DNA of 52,852 nt from CAILZL01 sp035548495 (GCA_035548495.1 DASZSV010000011.1:1-52852); one strand, 5' to 3'. Positions 16,618 to 25,097 are shown, counted from the first letter of the stretch. Numbers and translations: made by a program. The notes: generated by a model from the letters alone, not told the origin.

Positions 16618-17166
16618 ATGGATTCTTATCAACACAGCGCCGAAGGCGTGCTTGCGCATGACTTCAGGTTTGTCATTGTGGCGGCGCGGTTCAACGATTT
16701 TGTGGTCGAGCCGCTGATTCGCGGCGCAGTGGAAACGCTTAAGAGTCGCGGAGCCTCCGATCAGCAGATTGCAATCGTGCGCGTGCCGGGTGCATTTGAA
16801 CTGCCGATCGCCGCGATGAAGTGTGCGCAGAGCGGCAACTACGACGCTGTAATTGCGCTGGGCGCAGTGATCAAGGGCGGCACGCCACACTTCCACTATG
16901 TGAGTGCCGAATGCGCCAGTGGATTATCGCGCGTTGCACTCGATACAGGCATTCCCGTCGCTTTTGGTGTATTGACTACTGACACCGTTGAACAGGCGGT
17001 TGAACGTGCGGCCATCAAGCCGGGCAATGACATGAAAAGCAACATGGAGAGCAACAAAGGTGCTGATGCTGCACTGGTTGCGCTGGAGATGGTTAATCTG
17101 TTTCATGACGAATTGTTCAACGCCGGGCCGGTCAACGACAAGACAAGCAAAGGAAGGCAGCGGTGA
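16618..17166 (+). CDS. ribH: 6,7-dimethyl-8-ribityllumazine synthase
   Basis: Condenses the pyrimidine from RibD and the butanone phosphate from RibB into lumazine, normally as a 60-mer or pentamer shell. The product is 182 residues (E. coli 156), the excess being a polar C-terminal tail. Motifs are VIVAARFNDFVVEPLIRGA, VRVPGAFELPIAA, LGAVIKGGTPHFHYVSAE (catalytic His) and VAFGVLTTDTVEQAVERA. I chose the ATG at 16618 (MDSYQHSAEG), 12 nt after GAGG, over an upstream in-frame start at 16585 with no homology. The stop overlaps the nusB start. Confidence 0.96.
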   Translation: MDSYQHSAEGVLAHDFRFVIVAARFNDFVVEPLIRGAVETLKSRGASDQQIAIVRVPGAFELPIAAMKCAQSGNYDAVIALGAVIKGGTPHFHYVSAECASGLSRVALDTGIPVAFGVLTTDTVEQAVERAAIKPGNDMKSNMESNKGADAALVALEMVNLFHDELFNAGPVNDKTSKGRQR

Positions 17167-17657
17167 ACAAGCCCGTCTCTGTATCCGGCGTTGCCGTGGA
17201 CAACCCTGCCGGCAAACGCAGGAATCTGTCACGCGCACGTTCGCAGGCACGACGCTGTGCCATGCAATCGTTGTATCAATGGCAACTGACGCAGCAAAGC
17301 TTCAGTGAAATTCTCGCGCAATTCGTCGAACGCGATGAATACAAGAGCGCAGATGGTGAATATTTCGCCGAGTTGCTGCGTGGCGCCATTGAGCAGCATC
17401 AGCAACTTGAATCACGTGTGGGTCAATACGCCGACCGTCCGTGGGTACAGCTTGATCTGATTGAACGCGCCATTCTGCTGTTATCCACGTATGAATTGAT
17501 GAACCGGATGGACGTGCCTTATCGCGTCATCGTCAATGAAGGCGTGGAGCTGGCCAAGCAATTCGGTGCGACGGACAGTTACAAGTACATCAACGCATTG
17601 CTGGATCGTGCCGCGGCGGGATTGCGTGTTGCCGAGCGCAAGCATCGCGATGCGTAA
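17163..17657 (+). CDS. nusB: Transcription antitermination factor NusB
   Basis: An all-helical RNA-binding protein that joins NusE (S10) on boxA RNA and supports antitermination of rRNA operons. The 164 residues include a basic N-terminal leader (about 22 residues longer than E. coli), then RARSQARRCAMQSLYQWQLT and IERAILLLSTYELMNRMDVPYRVIVNEGVELAKQFG in two typical stretches, with YKYINALLDRAA. The GTG start at 17163 overlaps the ribH stop by four bases and follows GGAAGGCA. Its place after ribH and before thiL is standard in gammaproteobacteria. Confidence 0.96.
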   Translation: MNKPVSVSGVAVDNPAGKRRNLSRARSQARRCAMQSLYQWQLTQQSFSEILAQFVERDEYKSADGEYFAELLRGAIEQHQQLESRVGQYADRPWVQLDLIERAILLLSTYELMNRMDVPYRVIVNEGVELAKQFGATDSYKYINALLDRAAAGLRVAERKHRDA

Positions 17658-17660
17658 GGG

Positions 17661-17705
17661 GATGATTCAATTCCGGTTGAACCGGCTTGCCTGAATTGAA
17701 TCATC
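17661..17705. repeat. Hairpin between nusB and thiL
   Basis: GATGATTCAATTC (17661-17673) and GAATTGAATCATC (17693-17705) form a perfect 13-bp stem, with CCGGTT-GAACCGG pairing further inside. It begins 4 bp after the nusB stop. No T-run follows, so termination is doubtful; a 3'-end protecting or attenuating role is possible. Confidence 0.7.
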
Positions 17706-17736
17706 TGAATTGATTGTTTATATCGAGGCGTGCGCC

Positions 17737-18708
17737 TTGAACGAATTTCAACTGATTGCACGTTACTTTGCATCATCACCATGCAGCAATGATGTGCTGC
17801 TGGGCATTGGCGATGATGCCGCGGTTATTGCGGTGCCTTCCGGCTACAGACTGGTTGCCGCGGTGGATACCATTGTCGAAGGCATTCACTTTCCACATCA
17901 CAGCGATGCCGCCGATATCGCTTATCGTGCACTGGCCGTTAACCTGAGTGACATGGCGGCGATGGGTGCAGTGCCGCGCTGGTTTACGTTGTCATTGTGC
18001 ATTCCTGCCATTGATGAAACATGGATGGAACATTTTGCATCATCGTTGCAGGCGCTGGCCGGCCGGTTCGATGTGCAGCTTGTCGGCGGGGATACGGTAA
18101 AAGGTCCGCTCAATATTTCCATCCAGATACTTGGTCTGGTTGAGTCAGATAAATGGTTGACACGATCCGGTGCATCGCCGGGTGATCTGATTTTTGTCTC
18201 GGGTAATCCGGGTGAGGCCGCGGGTGGTTTGCAGTTGTTGTTGACTCCGCGGGGTGCGGGTTCGCGGGAGGAGCAACAATATTCGCAACATCTGATCCAT
18301 AGATTCCTGCGGCCTGAGCCGCGTGTTGCACTTGGCCGCTTCCTGAGATTGCACGCCAGCGCTGCAATGGATGTATCAGATGGATTGCTTGGCGATCTGC
18401 GCAAACTGTGTGCTTCAAGCGGATGTGGTGCGCGCCTGCAACTGGAGCAGTTACCGGCATCTTCCGCATTGCAGGCCATGTTCGATGATCAGCAGCGCGA
18501 GCAATTGATATTGTCCGGCGGCGATGATTACGAATTGCTGTTTACGATTGCACCACAGCACGAAGCGGTTGTCGCGCGTGCGATGACGGCCTGTGATGTG
18601 GTCTGCACCCGTATTGGCGTGATGAGTGCGGGTCCGGAAGTGTCATGCTTTCGCGACAGTCAGACGGTGACTGTGGCCGATGCAGGATATGATCACTTTG
18701 CTTCATGA
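17737..18708 (+). CDS. thiL: Thiamine-monophosphate kinase
   Basis: Phosphorylates thiamine monophosphate to the cofactor thiamine diphosphate, used among others by SucA in this window. The length is 323 residues (E. coli 325). The AIR-synthase-type fold shows NEFQLIARYF at the start, LLGIGDDAAVIAV, VDTIVEGIHFP, AVNLSDMAAMGAVPRW, VGGDTVKGPLNIS and AMDVSDGLLGDL. I selected the TTG at 17737, which gives the usual family N-terminus and stands 8 nt after GAGG (17725-17728); another in-frame TTG at 17710 adds nine unconserved residues. Confidence 0.94.
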   Translation: MNEFQLIARYFASSPCSNDVLLGIGDDAAVIAVPSGYRLVAAVDTIVEGIHFPHHSDAADIAYRALAVNLSDMAAMGAVPRWFTLSLCIPAIDETWMEHFASSLQALAGRFDVQLVGGDTVKGPLNISIQILGLVESDKWLTRSGASPGDLIFVSGNPGEAAGGLQLLLTPRGAGSREEQQYSQHLIHRFLRPEPRVALGRFLRLHASAAMDVSDGLLGDLRKLCASSGCGARLQLEQLPASSALQAMFDDQQREQLILSGGDDYELLFTIAPQHEAVVARAMTACDVVCTRIGVMSAGPEVSCFRDSQTVTVADAGYDHFAS

Positions 18709-18799
18709 TCATGCATTGACAGTTCAGTCAGTTTTGATGAAGTGCAACCCGCCGCAACAGAATTGTCTTCACAGTTTCTTTCTGTTCATTGGATAAACC

Positions 18800-19279
18800 A
18801 TGCGTTACAGCGCTGATCCGAAAGTAATCCTGCGTCATCCAATCCACTTATTTGCGTTTGGCTTCGGTGCCGGTCTAAGCCCGCGTGCACCGGGGACGAT
18901 AGGTACAGTGGTGGCGATGCCTATCACTTGGTGCTTGTTGCATCTGCCACTGGGTTACTACTTATGTTGTGTTGTTATGTTGAGTCTGTTCGGCATTTAT
19001 GTCTGTGGTGAAAGTGCAAAACGGTTGGCAGTGCATGATCATCCCGGCATCGTGTGGGATGAAATTGTGGGCTACGCAATTACCATGATTGCGGTGCCGT
19101 GCACATGGCCATATTTTCTCGAAGGTTTTGTGTTGTTCCGTTTGCTGGACATCATCAAGCCCTGGCCGATCCGCGAGGCTGATCACAGACTATCCGGCGG
19201 TCTCGGAATTATGCTGGACGACGTGATGGCAGGACTTGTGGCATGTGCGTTGTTACATATCACACAGCGTTTTTTGTGA
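18800..19279 (+). CDS. pgpA: Phosphatidylglycerophosphatase A
   Basis: Dephosphorylates phosphatidylglycerol phosphate at the inner membrane to give phosphatidylglycerol. The protein has 159 residues, mostly hydrophobic with about four membrane helices. The family signatures are FGAGLSPRAPGTIGTV near the N-terminus, HDHPGIVWDEIVGYAI with the acidic catalytic residues, and RLLDIIKPWPI followed by GGLGIMLDDVMAGL. It closes the ribD-to-pgpA cluster, with the next gene beginning 24 bp later. Confidence 0.95.
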   Translation: MRYSADPKVILRHPIHLFAFGFGAGLSPRAPGTIGTVVAMPITWCLLHLPLGYYLCCVVMLSLFGIYVCGESAKRLAVHDHPGIVWDEIVGYAITMIAVPCTWPYFLEGFVLFRLLDIIKPWPIREADHRLSGGLGIMLDDVMAGLVACALLHITQRFL

Positions 19280-19303
19280 TTTGACAAAGATGTTCGAGGA
19301 TAC

Positions 19304-20614
19304 GTGAAGCAGTCTTCTTTATTGCATTCGGTACGCGATCATGTTGAAGATGAAACGCTGACCAAAATCGGCAAGTATCTGGTCGTCAAGGAAGTAGGGC
19401 GCGGCAGTACTGGCGTTGTCTATTTGTCGCATGATCCTTATTACCGCCGCGATGTGGCCATCAAGGTCTATAACATTGATTCCAGCGATGATGATCGCGC
19501 CAAGGTGGCGCGCAAGATGTTCATGTCCGAGGCTCACATGGTGGGCATGCTGCAACATCCCAACATTCTTCCGATCTTCGATGCCGGTGAACAGGGCAGC
19601 CGTTGCTATGTGGTAACAGAGCACATCCATGGCGCGCGCACACTGGCGCTGTACTGCAAGCCGGACAATCTTCTGCCTGTGGATGATGTGGTGGAAATCA
19701 TCTACAAGTGCGCCAAGGCATTGCACTATGCACACAATCGCGGTGTCATTCATCGCGACATCAAACCATCCAACATCATGCTTACGCAATCCAACGATGT
19801 ACGCATCATCGACTTTGGCATTGCGCTGGTGGCGGACTCTGAAGTGTCGCGTATCGAAGGCATTGCCGGCAGTCCATCGTACATGTCTCCGGAACAGATT
19901 CAGTCCGAGGAAATTACCAACCGTTCCGATCTTTATTCACTGGGTGCAGTGATGTACGAACTGCTCACCGGTTTCCGTCCGTTCCGTGGTGGCAACCTGT
20001 CGAAGTTGTTGCACCAGATTGTGTATGCCACACCGCAACCCATTCATTCATTGCGGCCGGAAATTCCGGAAGTGATTGAAGAAGTGGTGGCCAAGGCATT
20101 GCAGAAAGATCCTGCCAAACGCTATCGCAACGGTCTTGAATTTGCTGCCGATCTGACACGCGTACATCAACGTCTGCGCGAAGGTTACTCAAAGCTGGAT
20201 CGTCAGGAACAGTTTTCCATTCTGCGCACACTGAAATTTTTCCACGACTTTTCACATGCAGAGATCATGGAAGTGCTGCGCGCCAGTCAATGGCAGGATT
20301 ATTCCGCGGGTGAAGAAATTGTCCGCGAAGGTGAAATGGACGATCGCTTTTACGTCATCGTCTCCGGCACGGCATCGGTGATGCGCGGCGGACACAGCGT
20401 TGGCCAGATTGAAGCGGGCGATTGCTTTGGTGAAACCAGTTATCTGCGCGGCGCGCGCCGTCTTGCCACCATTCAGGCGATGTCCGATCTGACGTTGATG
20501 AAGGTCAGTTCCACACTGATGGAACAGGCTTCGGCAGCGTGCCAGTTGCGATTTAATAAAGTGTTCTTGCGCAACCTCATTGGACGCTTGCAGAGTCCTG
20601 ACAACAATAATTAA
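19304..20614 (+). CDS. Ser/Thr protein kinase with C-terminal cyclic-nucleotide-binding-like domain
   Basis: The 436 residues begin with a Hanks-type kinase domain (about 22-285): glycine loop GRGSTGVVY (32-40), ATP lysine Lys54 in VAIKVY, HRDIKPSN with catalytic Asp152, DFG-type IIDFGIA with Asp170, and GSPSYMSPEQ. A linker (FHDFSHAEIMEVLRA) leads to a cNMP-binding/CRP-like beta barrel (about 318-425) with GEEIVREGEMDDRFYVIVSG and the phosphate-cassette region GDCFGETSYLRGARRLATI. No transmembrane segment is visible, so it should be cytosolic. The design suggests a kinase gated by a nucleotide or by another ligand of the barrel. The GTG start follows CGAGGA at a short spacing. No phosphatase or obvious substrate gene is adjacent; pgpA lies upstream. 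Confidence 0.9.
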   Translation: MKQSSLLHSVRDHVEDETLTKIGKYLVVKEVGRGSTGVVYLSHDPYYRRDVAIKVYNIDSSDDDRAKVARKMFMSEAHMVGMLQHPNILPIFDAGEQGSRCYVVTEHIHGARTLALYCKPDNLLPVDDVVEIIYKCAKALHYAHNRGVIHRDIKPSNIMLTQSNDVRIIDFGIALVADSEVSRIEGIAGSPSYMSPEQIQSEEITNRSDLYSLGAVMYELLTGFRPFRGGNLSKLLHQIVYATPQPIHSLRPEIPEVIEEVVAKALQKDPAKRYRNGLEFAADLTRVHQRLREGYSKLDRQEQFSILRTLKFFHDFSHAEIMEVLRASQWQDYSAGEEIVREGEMDDRFYVIVSGTASVMRGGHSVGQIEAGDCFGETSYLRGARRLATIQAMSDLTLMKVSSTLMEQASAACQLRFNKVFLRNLIGRLQSPDNNN

Positions 20615-20627
20615 TCAGCAACAACTG

Positions 20628-20654
20628 ATCAGCCGCAGCTTAGCGGCTGATTTT
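20628..20654. terminator. Terminator between the kinase gene and the convergent small gene
   Basis: ATCAGCCGC (20628-20636) and GCGGCTGAT (20643-20651) form a 9-bp perfect stem with loop AGCTTA, followed by T at 20651-20654. It begins 14 bp after the kinase stop. The right arm is also the last codons of the minus-strand gene 20640-20924, whose stop codon sits in the loop. On the minus strand no T-run follows, so it mainly serves the plus-strand transcript. Confidence 0.75.
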
Positions 20655-20924
20655 CTCAAAAAGTAATGCAGGTTTGTCGCCGGGACGGAAGTACACGTAC
20701 TTGCCGCTCATTTCGTCCAGTGCTTCATCGCGTTCTGCAGCGGTGGCATACCAGTGTTCGCGATGCCAATCCTTGCCCACCAGACTGGTGAAAGGGTCAT
20801 TGCTGCGCGATTTGACACGGATGCCAAAACGCCTGTTGGTAACCATCGGTGAAACCAGATTGTGTTCTTGGCAGATATGCATGATTGTTGATGCTTGATA
20901 AGAACGAGCAGGCATTCTAGTCAT
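20640..20924 (-). CDS. Small hypothetical protein
   Basis: A 94-residue basic protein starting MTRMPARSYQASTIMHICQ and ending PALLFEKISR. It has no signal peptide or membrane helix. One segment, RRFGIRVKSRSNDPFTSLVG followed by KDWHREHWYATAAERDEALDEM, has the look of a compact mixed alpha/beta fold, and the composition and clean reading frame suggest a real gene. I do not recognise a family with known function. It lies convergent to the Ser/Thr kinase, its stop codon inside the terminator loop, and has no clear ribosome binding site before the ATG at 20924. Confidence 0.7.
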   Translation of the reverse strand: MTRMPARSYQASTIMHICQEHNLVSPMVTNRRFGIRVKSRSNDPFTSLVGKDWHREHWYATAAERDEALDEMSGKYVYFRPGDKPALLFEKISR

Positions 20925-21085
20925 GTCAGAATTTTTGGCAATACGCTCACTTCACGCCGGGATACTTGGCACAGTGCGTTGACTCTTTTGGAGAGCACGT
21001 TTCCAGTGCTTCGCACAATGTCTACGATTCGGATACGTCGGGATAAGTGAAGCACTGAGGCAACAGTGCAAGTCATTGTAGGTAG

Positions 21086-21160
21086 TGGCTCCCCGGGCCG
21101 GACTCGAACCAGCGACCAACGGATTAACAGTCCGTCGCTCTACCACTGAGCTACCGGGGA
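21086..21160 (-). tRNA. tRNA-Asn (anticodon GTT)
   Basis: Read on the minus strand, 75 nt with encoded CCA: acceptor TCCCCGG / CCGGGGA, D arm GCTCAGTGGTAGAGC, anticodon stem-loop ACGGA-CTGTTAA-TCCGT with anticodon GTT, and T arm GCTGGTTCGAGTCC. A small hairpin (GCACTG...CAGTGC, 21052-21069) follows on its 3' side, without a T-run. Confidence 0.98.
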
Positions 21161-21184
21161 ATACCTTGAAAACGAAGGCGCGCG

Positions 21185-21213
21185 ATTGTGCGGAATGAGG
21201 CCGTGAGTGTCAA
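21185..21213 (-). promoter_or_regulatory. Candidate promoter for tRNA-Asn
   Basis: On the minus strand a perfect TTGACA (21213-21208) is 17 bp from CACAAT (21190-21185). Transcription would begin about 18 nt before the mature tRNA 5' end at 21160. Confidence 0.65.
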
Positions 21214-21250
21214 GAAAGCGCCACAAAAAAATTCGGTTGCATTTATCAAA

Positions 21251-21278
21251 AACCAGACGAAATTGCTTTCGTCTGGTT
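21251..21278 (-). terminator. Intrinsic terminator of the aminotransferase gene
   Basis: AACCAGACGAAA and TTTCGTCTGGTT (plus-strand 21251-21262 and 21267-21278) form a 12-bp perfect stem with a 4-nt loop. On the minus strand the stem is followed by TTTTGATAAA. It lies 15 bp past the stop codon of the minus-strand gene at 21293. Confidence 0.85.
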
Positions 21279-21292
21279 GATGCGGCTTCAGG

Positions 21293-22501
21293 TTATTTCG
21301 CGGCCTTTTTCAGCGCAGCGTCAATGCGCTTCAGCGCTTCCGTCAATGTTTCCATGCTGCATGCAAAAGACAAACGCATGTGACCCGGTGCGCCGAATCC
21401 GGAACCCGGCACCACGGCGACGCCGGCTTCATTCAGCAGGTAATCCGCAAAGGCGTTGTCGTCTGTCGCGCCGGTGGTTTTCATTGCGGCTTCGATGTTG
21501 GCAAAGGCGTAGAACGTGCCTGCTGCAGGCAGACAGCTGACGCCCGGCAACTTGTTCAGTCCGGCAACAATGAAGTCGTGACGCTGCTTGAAATGCTTGT
21601 TCATTTCACGCACGCATGATTGATCGCCGTTGAGCGCAGCAGTGGCTGCCTTTTGCGAGATGGATGAAGGATTGGATGTCGATTGACCCTGGATGGTGCC
21701 CATTGCCTTGACCAGTTCAGCGGGACCGCCGCAATAACCGATGCGCCAGCCGGTCATGGCATAGGCTTTGGATACGCCGTTCACGGTGACTACACGATCA
21801 TACAATTCCGGACACACGGTCAGAAAACTGGCGAAAGGCTCAGGCGCCCAGAAAATGTGTTCATACATTTCATCGGTGCAGATGATGATCTGCGGATGTT
21901 TTTTGAGCACATCACCCAGAGCACGCAATTCTGCGCGGGTGTACGCCGCACCGGTGGGGTTGCTGGGACTGTTGAGAATGAACAGCTTGGTCCTGGGTGT
22001 GATGGCTGCTTCCAGTTGGGCGGCGGTCAGTTTGTAGCCCTGCGCCGCACCGGCAAACGGCATCACCGGCTTGCCGTCCGCAAGCTCCACCATGTCGGGA
22101 TAGGAAACCCAGTAGGGCGCAGGAATCACCACTTCATCACCCGGATCGACCACCGACATGATCAGGTTGTAAATGGTCTGCTTTGCGCCGCTCGACACCA
22201 GAATCTGGTTGCGCTTGTATTCAATATGGTTGTCACGCTTGAACTTGGCAATGATGGCATCTTTCAAATCCGCCGTGCCTTCCACCGGAGTGTAGCGCGT
22301 GAAGCCCTTGCGAATGGCTTCCACGCCGGCATCGGCGATATGTACTGGTGTGTCAAAATCAGGTTCACCCGCACCCAGGCCGATGATGTCCTTGCCTTCG
22401 GCTTTGAGCTGCGCTACGCGGCTGGTGAGGGCAAGTGTCGGCGAGGGCTTGACGCGTTGAATACGTCGCGAAAGCGAAACAGTCGAAGTCACGATGAGCA
22501 C
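21293..22501 (-). CDS. Pyridoxal-phosphate aspartate aminotransferase (class I, prokaryotic Ib type)
   Basis: Transfers the amino group between aspartate and 2-oxoglutarate, linking oxaloacetate with amino acid synthesis; related enzymes also handle prephenate. The 402 residues include LGAGEPDFDTPVHI, RYTPVEGTADLKDAI, PAPYWVSYPDM, NSPSNPTGAAYT, TDEMYEHIFW, and the PLP lysine (about 245) in GVSKAYAMTGWRIGY, then GTFYAFANI and GHMRLSFA. The N-terminus SLSRRIQRVKPSPTLALT is typical of the family. The start is GTG at 22501; GTG at 22492 is as likely, neither having a Shine-Dalgarno site. It is divergent from uvrB and ends with a strong terminator. Confidence 0.93.
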   Translation of the reverse strand: MLIVTSTVSLSRRIQRVKPSPTLALTSRVAQLKAEGKDIIGLGAGEPDFDTPVHIADAGVEAIRKGFTRYTPVEGTADLKDAIIAKFKRDNHIEYKRNQILVSSGAKQTIYNLIMSVVDPGDEVVIPAPYWVSYPDMVELADGKPVMPFAGAAQGYKLTAAQLEAAITPRTKLFILNSPSNPTGAAYTRAELRALGDVLKKHPQIIICTDEMYEHIFWAPEPFASFLTVCPELYDRVVTVNGVSKAYAMTGWRIGYCGGPAELVKAMGTIQGQSTSNPSSISQKAATAALNGDQSCVREMNKHFKQRHDFIVAGLNKLPGVSCLPAAGTFYAFANIEAAMKTTGATDDNAFADYLLNEAGVAVVPGSGFGAPGHMRLSFACSMETLTEALKRIDAALKKAAK

Positions 22502-22729
22502 CGTTAGTTGAAGACAAGGCAGGTTATTTTACGGTTACAGGGTGCAAATAACCATATTGAAACACAGGTGTTTGGCGGGATTCGCGAACTGACGCGGTTG
22601 ATCTCTGGACAAAACCGGCAAGAACAAGGATGTGCAGTGGATTCACAACGGTTTTGGGGAGAGATCATCACAATTTGATGTGGAAAAACCTGGACTATTG
22701 CTCGCACAATTTTGCGATACTTCCACTCT

Positions 22730-24784
22730 ATGCCACGCCCCATCCTTGACAAAAACACGGGCCTGTTTCACCTGCACGCCGAATTTCCGCCGGCAGGCGA
22801 TCAGCCGCGCGCGATTGAGCAACTGGTGGAAGGGTTGCAGTCCGGTCTTTCGCATCAAACGCTGCTGGGTGTAACCGGATCGGGAAAGACCTTCACCATT
22901 GCGAATGTCATTCAGCGCGTGCAACGCCCGGCGATGGTCATTGCCCACAACAAGACACTGGCGGCACAGTTGTATGGCGAGTTCCGCGAGTTCTTTCCCG
23001 ACAACGCGGTGGAGTACTTCGTGTCGTACTACGACTACTACCAGCCCGAAGCCTATGTGCCTTCATCGGATACCTATATCGAGAAAGATGCGTCGATCAA
23101 TGAACACATCGAGCAGATGCGCTTATCTGCAACCAAAGCATTGCTGGAACGCCCTGATGCCATCATTGTGGCGACGGTGTCATCCATCTATGGCCTGGGC
23201 GATCCTGAATCCTACATGTCGATGATGTTGCATCTGGTAAAGGGTGAACCGCTGGATCAACGCAAGATGCTGCGTCGTTTGACTGACATGCAGTACAAGC
23301 GCAATGAAATCGAATTGTCGCAAGGTACCTATCGCGTGCGTGGTGACTTGATCGATATATTTCCGGCCGAATCCGAACGTCAGGCACTGCGGGTTGAGTT
23401 GTTCGATGATTCAATTGAAACCCTGCAATGGTTTGATCCACTGACCGGTGAAGTGATTCGCAAAGTACAACGTGCCACCGTATATCCTTCAAGCCACTAT
23501 GTGACGCCGAAGGAACGTGTGGTAAATGCGGTGGACCAGATTCGTGATGAACTGGGCGTGCGTCTGCGTGAATTACAGGCGGCGGGCAAACTCGTGGAGG
23601 CGCAACGGCTAGAGCAACGTACACGCTTCGATCTGGAAATGCTGAATGAAATGGGATACTGCAACGGCATCGAAAACTACTCGCGTTACCTTTCGGGCCG
23701 TTCACCGGGTGAGCCGCCACCATGTCTGTACGACTATCTACCCGCAGATGCGTTGTTAATCGTGGACGAAAGCCATCAAACCATTCCGCAATTGGGCGCG
23801 ATGTATAAGGGTGATCGCTCACGTAAGGAAACACTGGTGGAATATGGTTTTCGCCTGCCTTCGGCGCTGGACAATCGTCCATTGAAATTTGAAGAATGGG
23901 AACGTCTCGCGCCGCAAATGATCTTTGTATCGGCAACACCAGGTCCTTATGAGAATTCACATGCAGGGCAGGTGGTTGAGCAGGTGGTGCGTCCCACTGG
24001 TCTGGTCGATCCTGAAGTGGAAATTCGTCCGGTGCGTACACAGGTGGACGATGTGTTGTCGGAAATCAACTTGCGTGTTGAGCGCAATGAGCGCGTGCTG
24101 GTGACCACGTTGACCAAGCGCATGGCCGAAGATCTGACTGAGTATCTGGATGAACATGGCGTGAAAGTGCGCTACCTGCATTCCGACATTGAAACCGTAG
24201 AACGCACTGAGATTATTCGCGATTTGCGCTTGGGAAAATTTCATGTACTGGTTGGAATTAATCTCCTGAGAGAAGGCCTGGACATGCCGGAAGTATCGCT
24301 GGTTGCAATTCTGGATGCGGACAAGGAAGGGTTTCTGCGTTCGGAGAATTCATTGATCCAGACCATTGGCCGCGCCGCGAGAAATCTGCATGGCAGAGCC
24401 ATTCTGTATGCAGACCGGATCACCGGATCAATTGAACGCGCGCTTGCTGAGACCACGCGTCGCCGCAACAAGCAGATTGAATACAACAAAGAACACGGCA
24501 TCACGCCGCGCGGCATTCAGAAAGCCGTGGCGGATATCATGGAAGGCGCGCGTGCCGCACCGGCAAGAGCAGAGAAGCAGGCTGCGCACAGGGATAAATG
24601 GTCGAAGGTTGCAGAGTCCTCGATTGAATACAGTGCGATCACGCCGCAAGATGCGGTCAAACGCATCAAGAAGCTGGAACAGCAAATGCATCAACACGCG
24701 CGCAATTTGGAGTTTGAGCAGGCAGCTAAATTGCGTGATGAGATTGAAGTGTTGCGAAAGATTGAGTTGGGATTAAGTGCGTGA
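22730..24784 (+). CDS. uvrB: UvrABC system protein B
   Basis: The damage-verification helicase of nucleotide excision repair, loaded by UvrA and recruiting UvrC. The 684-residue product (E. coli 673) shows Walker A GVTGSGKT at 47-54, the DNA-inserting beta-hairpin in SYYDYYQPEAYVPSSDTYIE, the DEAD-type DESH in LLIVDESHQTIPQL, helicase motif VLVGINLLREGLDMPEVSL, QTIGRAARN, and the C-terminal UVR coiled coil (KKLEQQMHQHARNLEFEQAA) that binds UvrC. I preferred the ATG at 22730 (MPRPILDKN) over one at 22712. A -10-like GATACT ends only 9 bp before it, so the leader may be extremely short. I see no LexA box (CTGT-N8-ACAG). Confidence 0.97.
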   Translation: MPRPILDKNTGLFHLHAEFPPAGDQPRAIEQLVEGLQSGLSHQTLLGVTGSGKTFTIANVIQRVQRPAMVIAHNKTLAAQLYGEFREFFPDNAVEYFVSYYDYYQPEAYVPSSDTYIEKDASINEHIEQMRLSATKALLERPDAIIVATVSSIYGLGDPESYMSMMLHLVKGEPLDQRKMLRRLTDMQYKRNEIELSQGTYRVRGDLIDIFPAESERQALRVELFDDSIETLQWFDPLTGEVIRKVQRATVYPSSHYVTPKERVVNAVDQIRDELGVRLRELQAAGKLVEAQRLEQRTRFDLEMLNEMGYCNGIENYSRYLSGRSPGEPPPCLYDYLPADALLIVDESHQTIPQLGAMYKGDRSRKETLVEYGFRLPSALDNRPLKFEEWERLAPQMIFVSATPGPYENSHAGQVVEQVVRPTGLVDPEVEIRPVRTQVDDVLSEINLRVERNERVLVTTLTKRMAEDLTEYLDEHGVKVRYLHSDIETVERTEIIRDLRLGKFHVLVGINLLREGLDMPEVSLVAILDADKEGFLRSENSLIQTIGRAARNLHGRAILYADRITGSIERALAETTRRRNKQIEYNKEHGITPRGIQKAVADIMEGARAAPARAEKQAAHRDKWSKVAESSIEYSAITPQDAVKRIKKLEQQMHQHARNLEFEQAAKLRDEIEVLRKIELGLSA

Positions 24785-24811
24785 GCAGCGTTTGAAGTGC
24801 CCGTCGAATAA

Positions 24812-25000
24812 TTGTTATCTCGTCCAAAACCGCTGTGAATCCATTACACTTCGCACTCTATGCTACGCGCAAGCCCGGTGTATACATCCTTGTATACCCG
24901 CTCAGCGGAACAAAGCAGTGCTTTGTTGTAAACGCCGCTTCGCCCATGGAAGCTCCGGCAAAACGTCCATGTATTCGACAGTTTTGTCCAGAGATAACAA
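24812..25000. repeat. Three-branch palindrome, enlarged copy between uvrB and the hydrolase gene
   Basis: The outer arms TTGTTATCTCGTCCAAAAC (24812-24830) and GTTTTGTCCAGAGATAACAA (24981-25000) are complementary apart from a small bulge. The interior holds the family core pieces: CGCTGTGAAT at 24831, GTATACATCCTTGTATAC (a perfect stem around TCCT) and GCTCCGGCAAAACGTCC near 24954. It also has about 80 extra bases, including AAGCAGTGCTTTG. It may be two nested copies. It starts 28 bp after the uvrB stop. Confidence 0.7.
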
Positions 25001-25056
25001 CCATTCTCTTGGCGCAAAAGATAATGCATATCGTAAAAATGAACATTGTCCCTCTG

Positions 25057-25097
25057 CTCCCCTCGCCCCTTGAGGGAGAGGGGTTGGGGGTGAGGGG
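25057..25097. repeat. CT/AG-rich interspersed palindrome
   Basis: CTCCCCTCGCCCCTTGAGGG followed by AGAGGGGTTGGGGGTGAGGGG is self-complementary around CTTGAG. Similar CCCTCTCCC/GGGAGAGGG repeats are widespread in proteobacterial intergenic DNA. It lies 31 bp before the hydrolase start. Confidence 0.6.

Noticed and set aside
22502..22729. LexA operator before uvrB
   Set aside because: No CTGT-N8-ACAG pattern was found in the aminotransferase-uvrB intergenic region.
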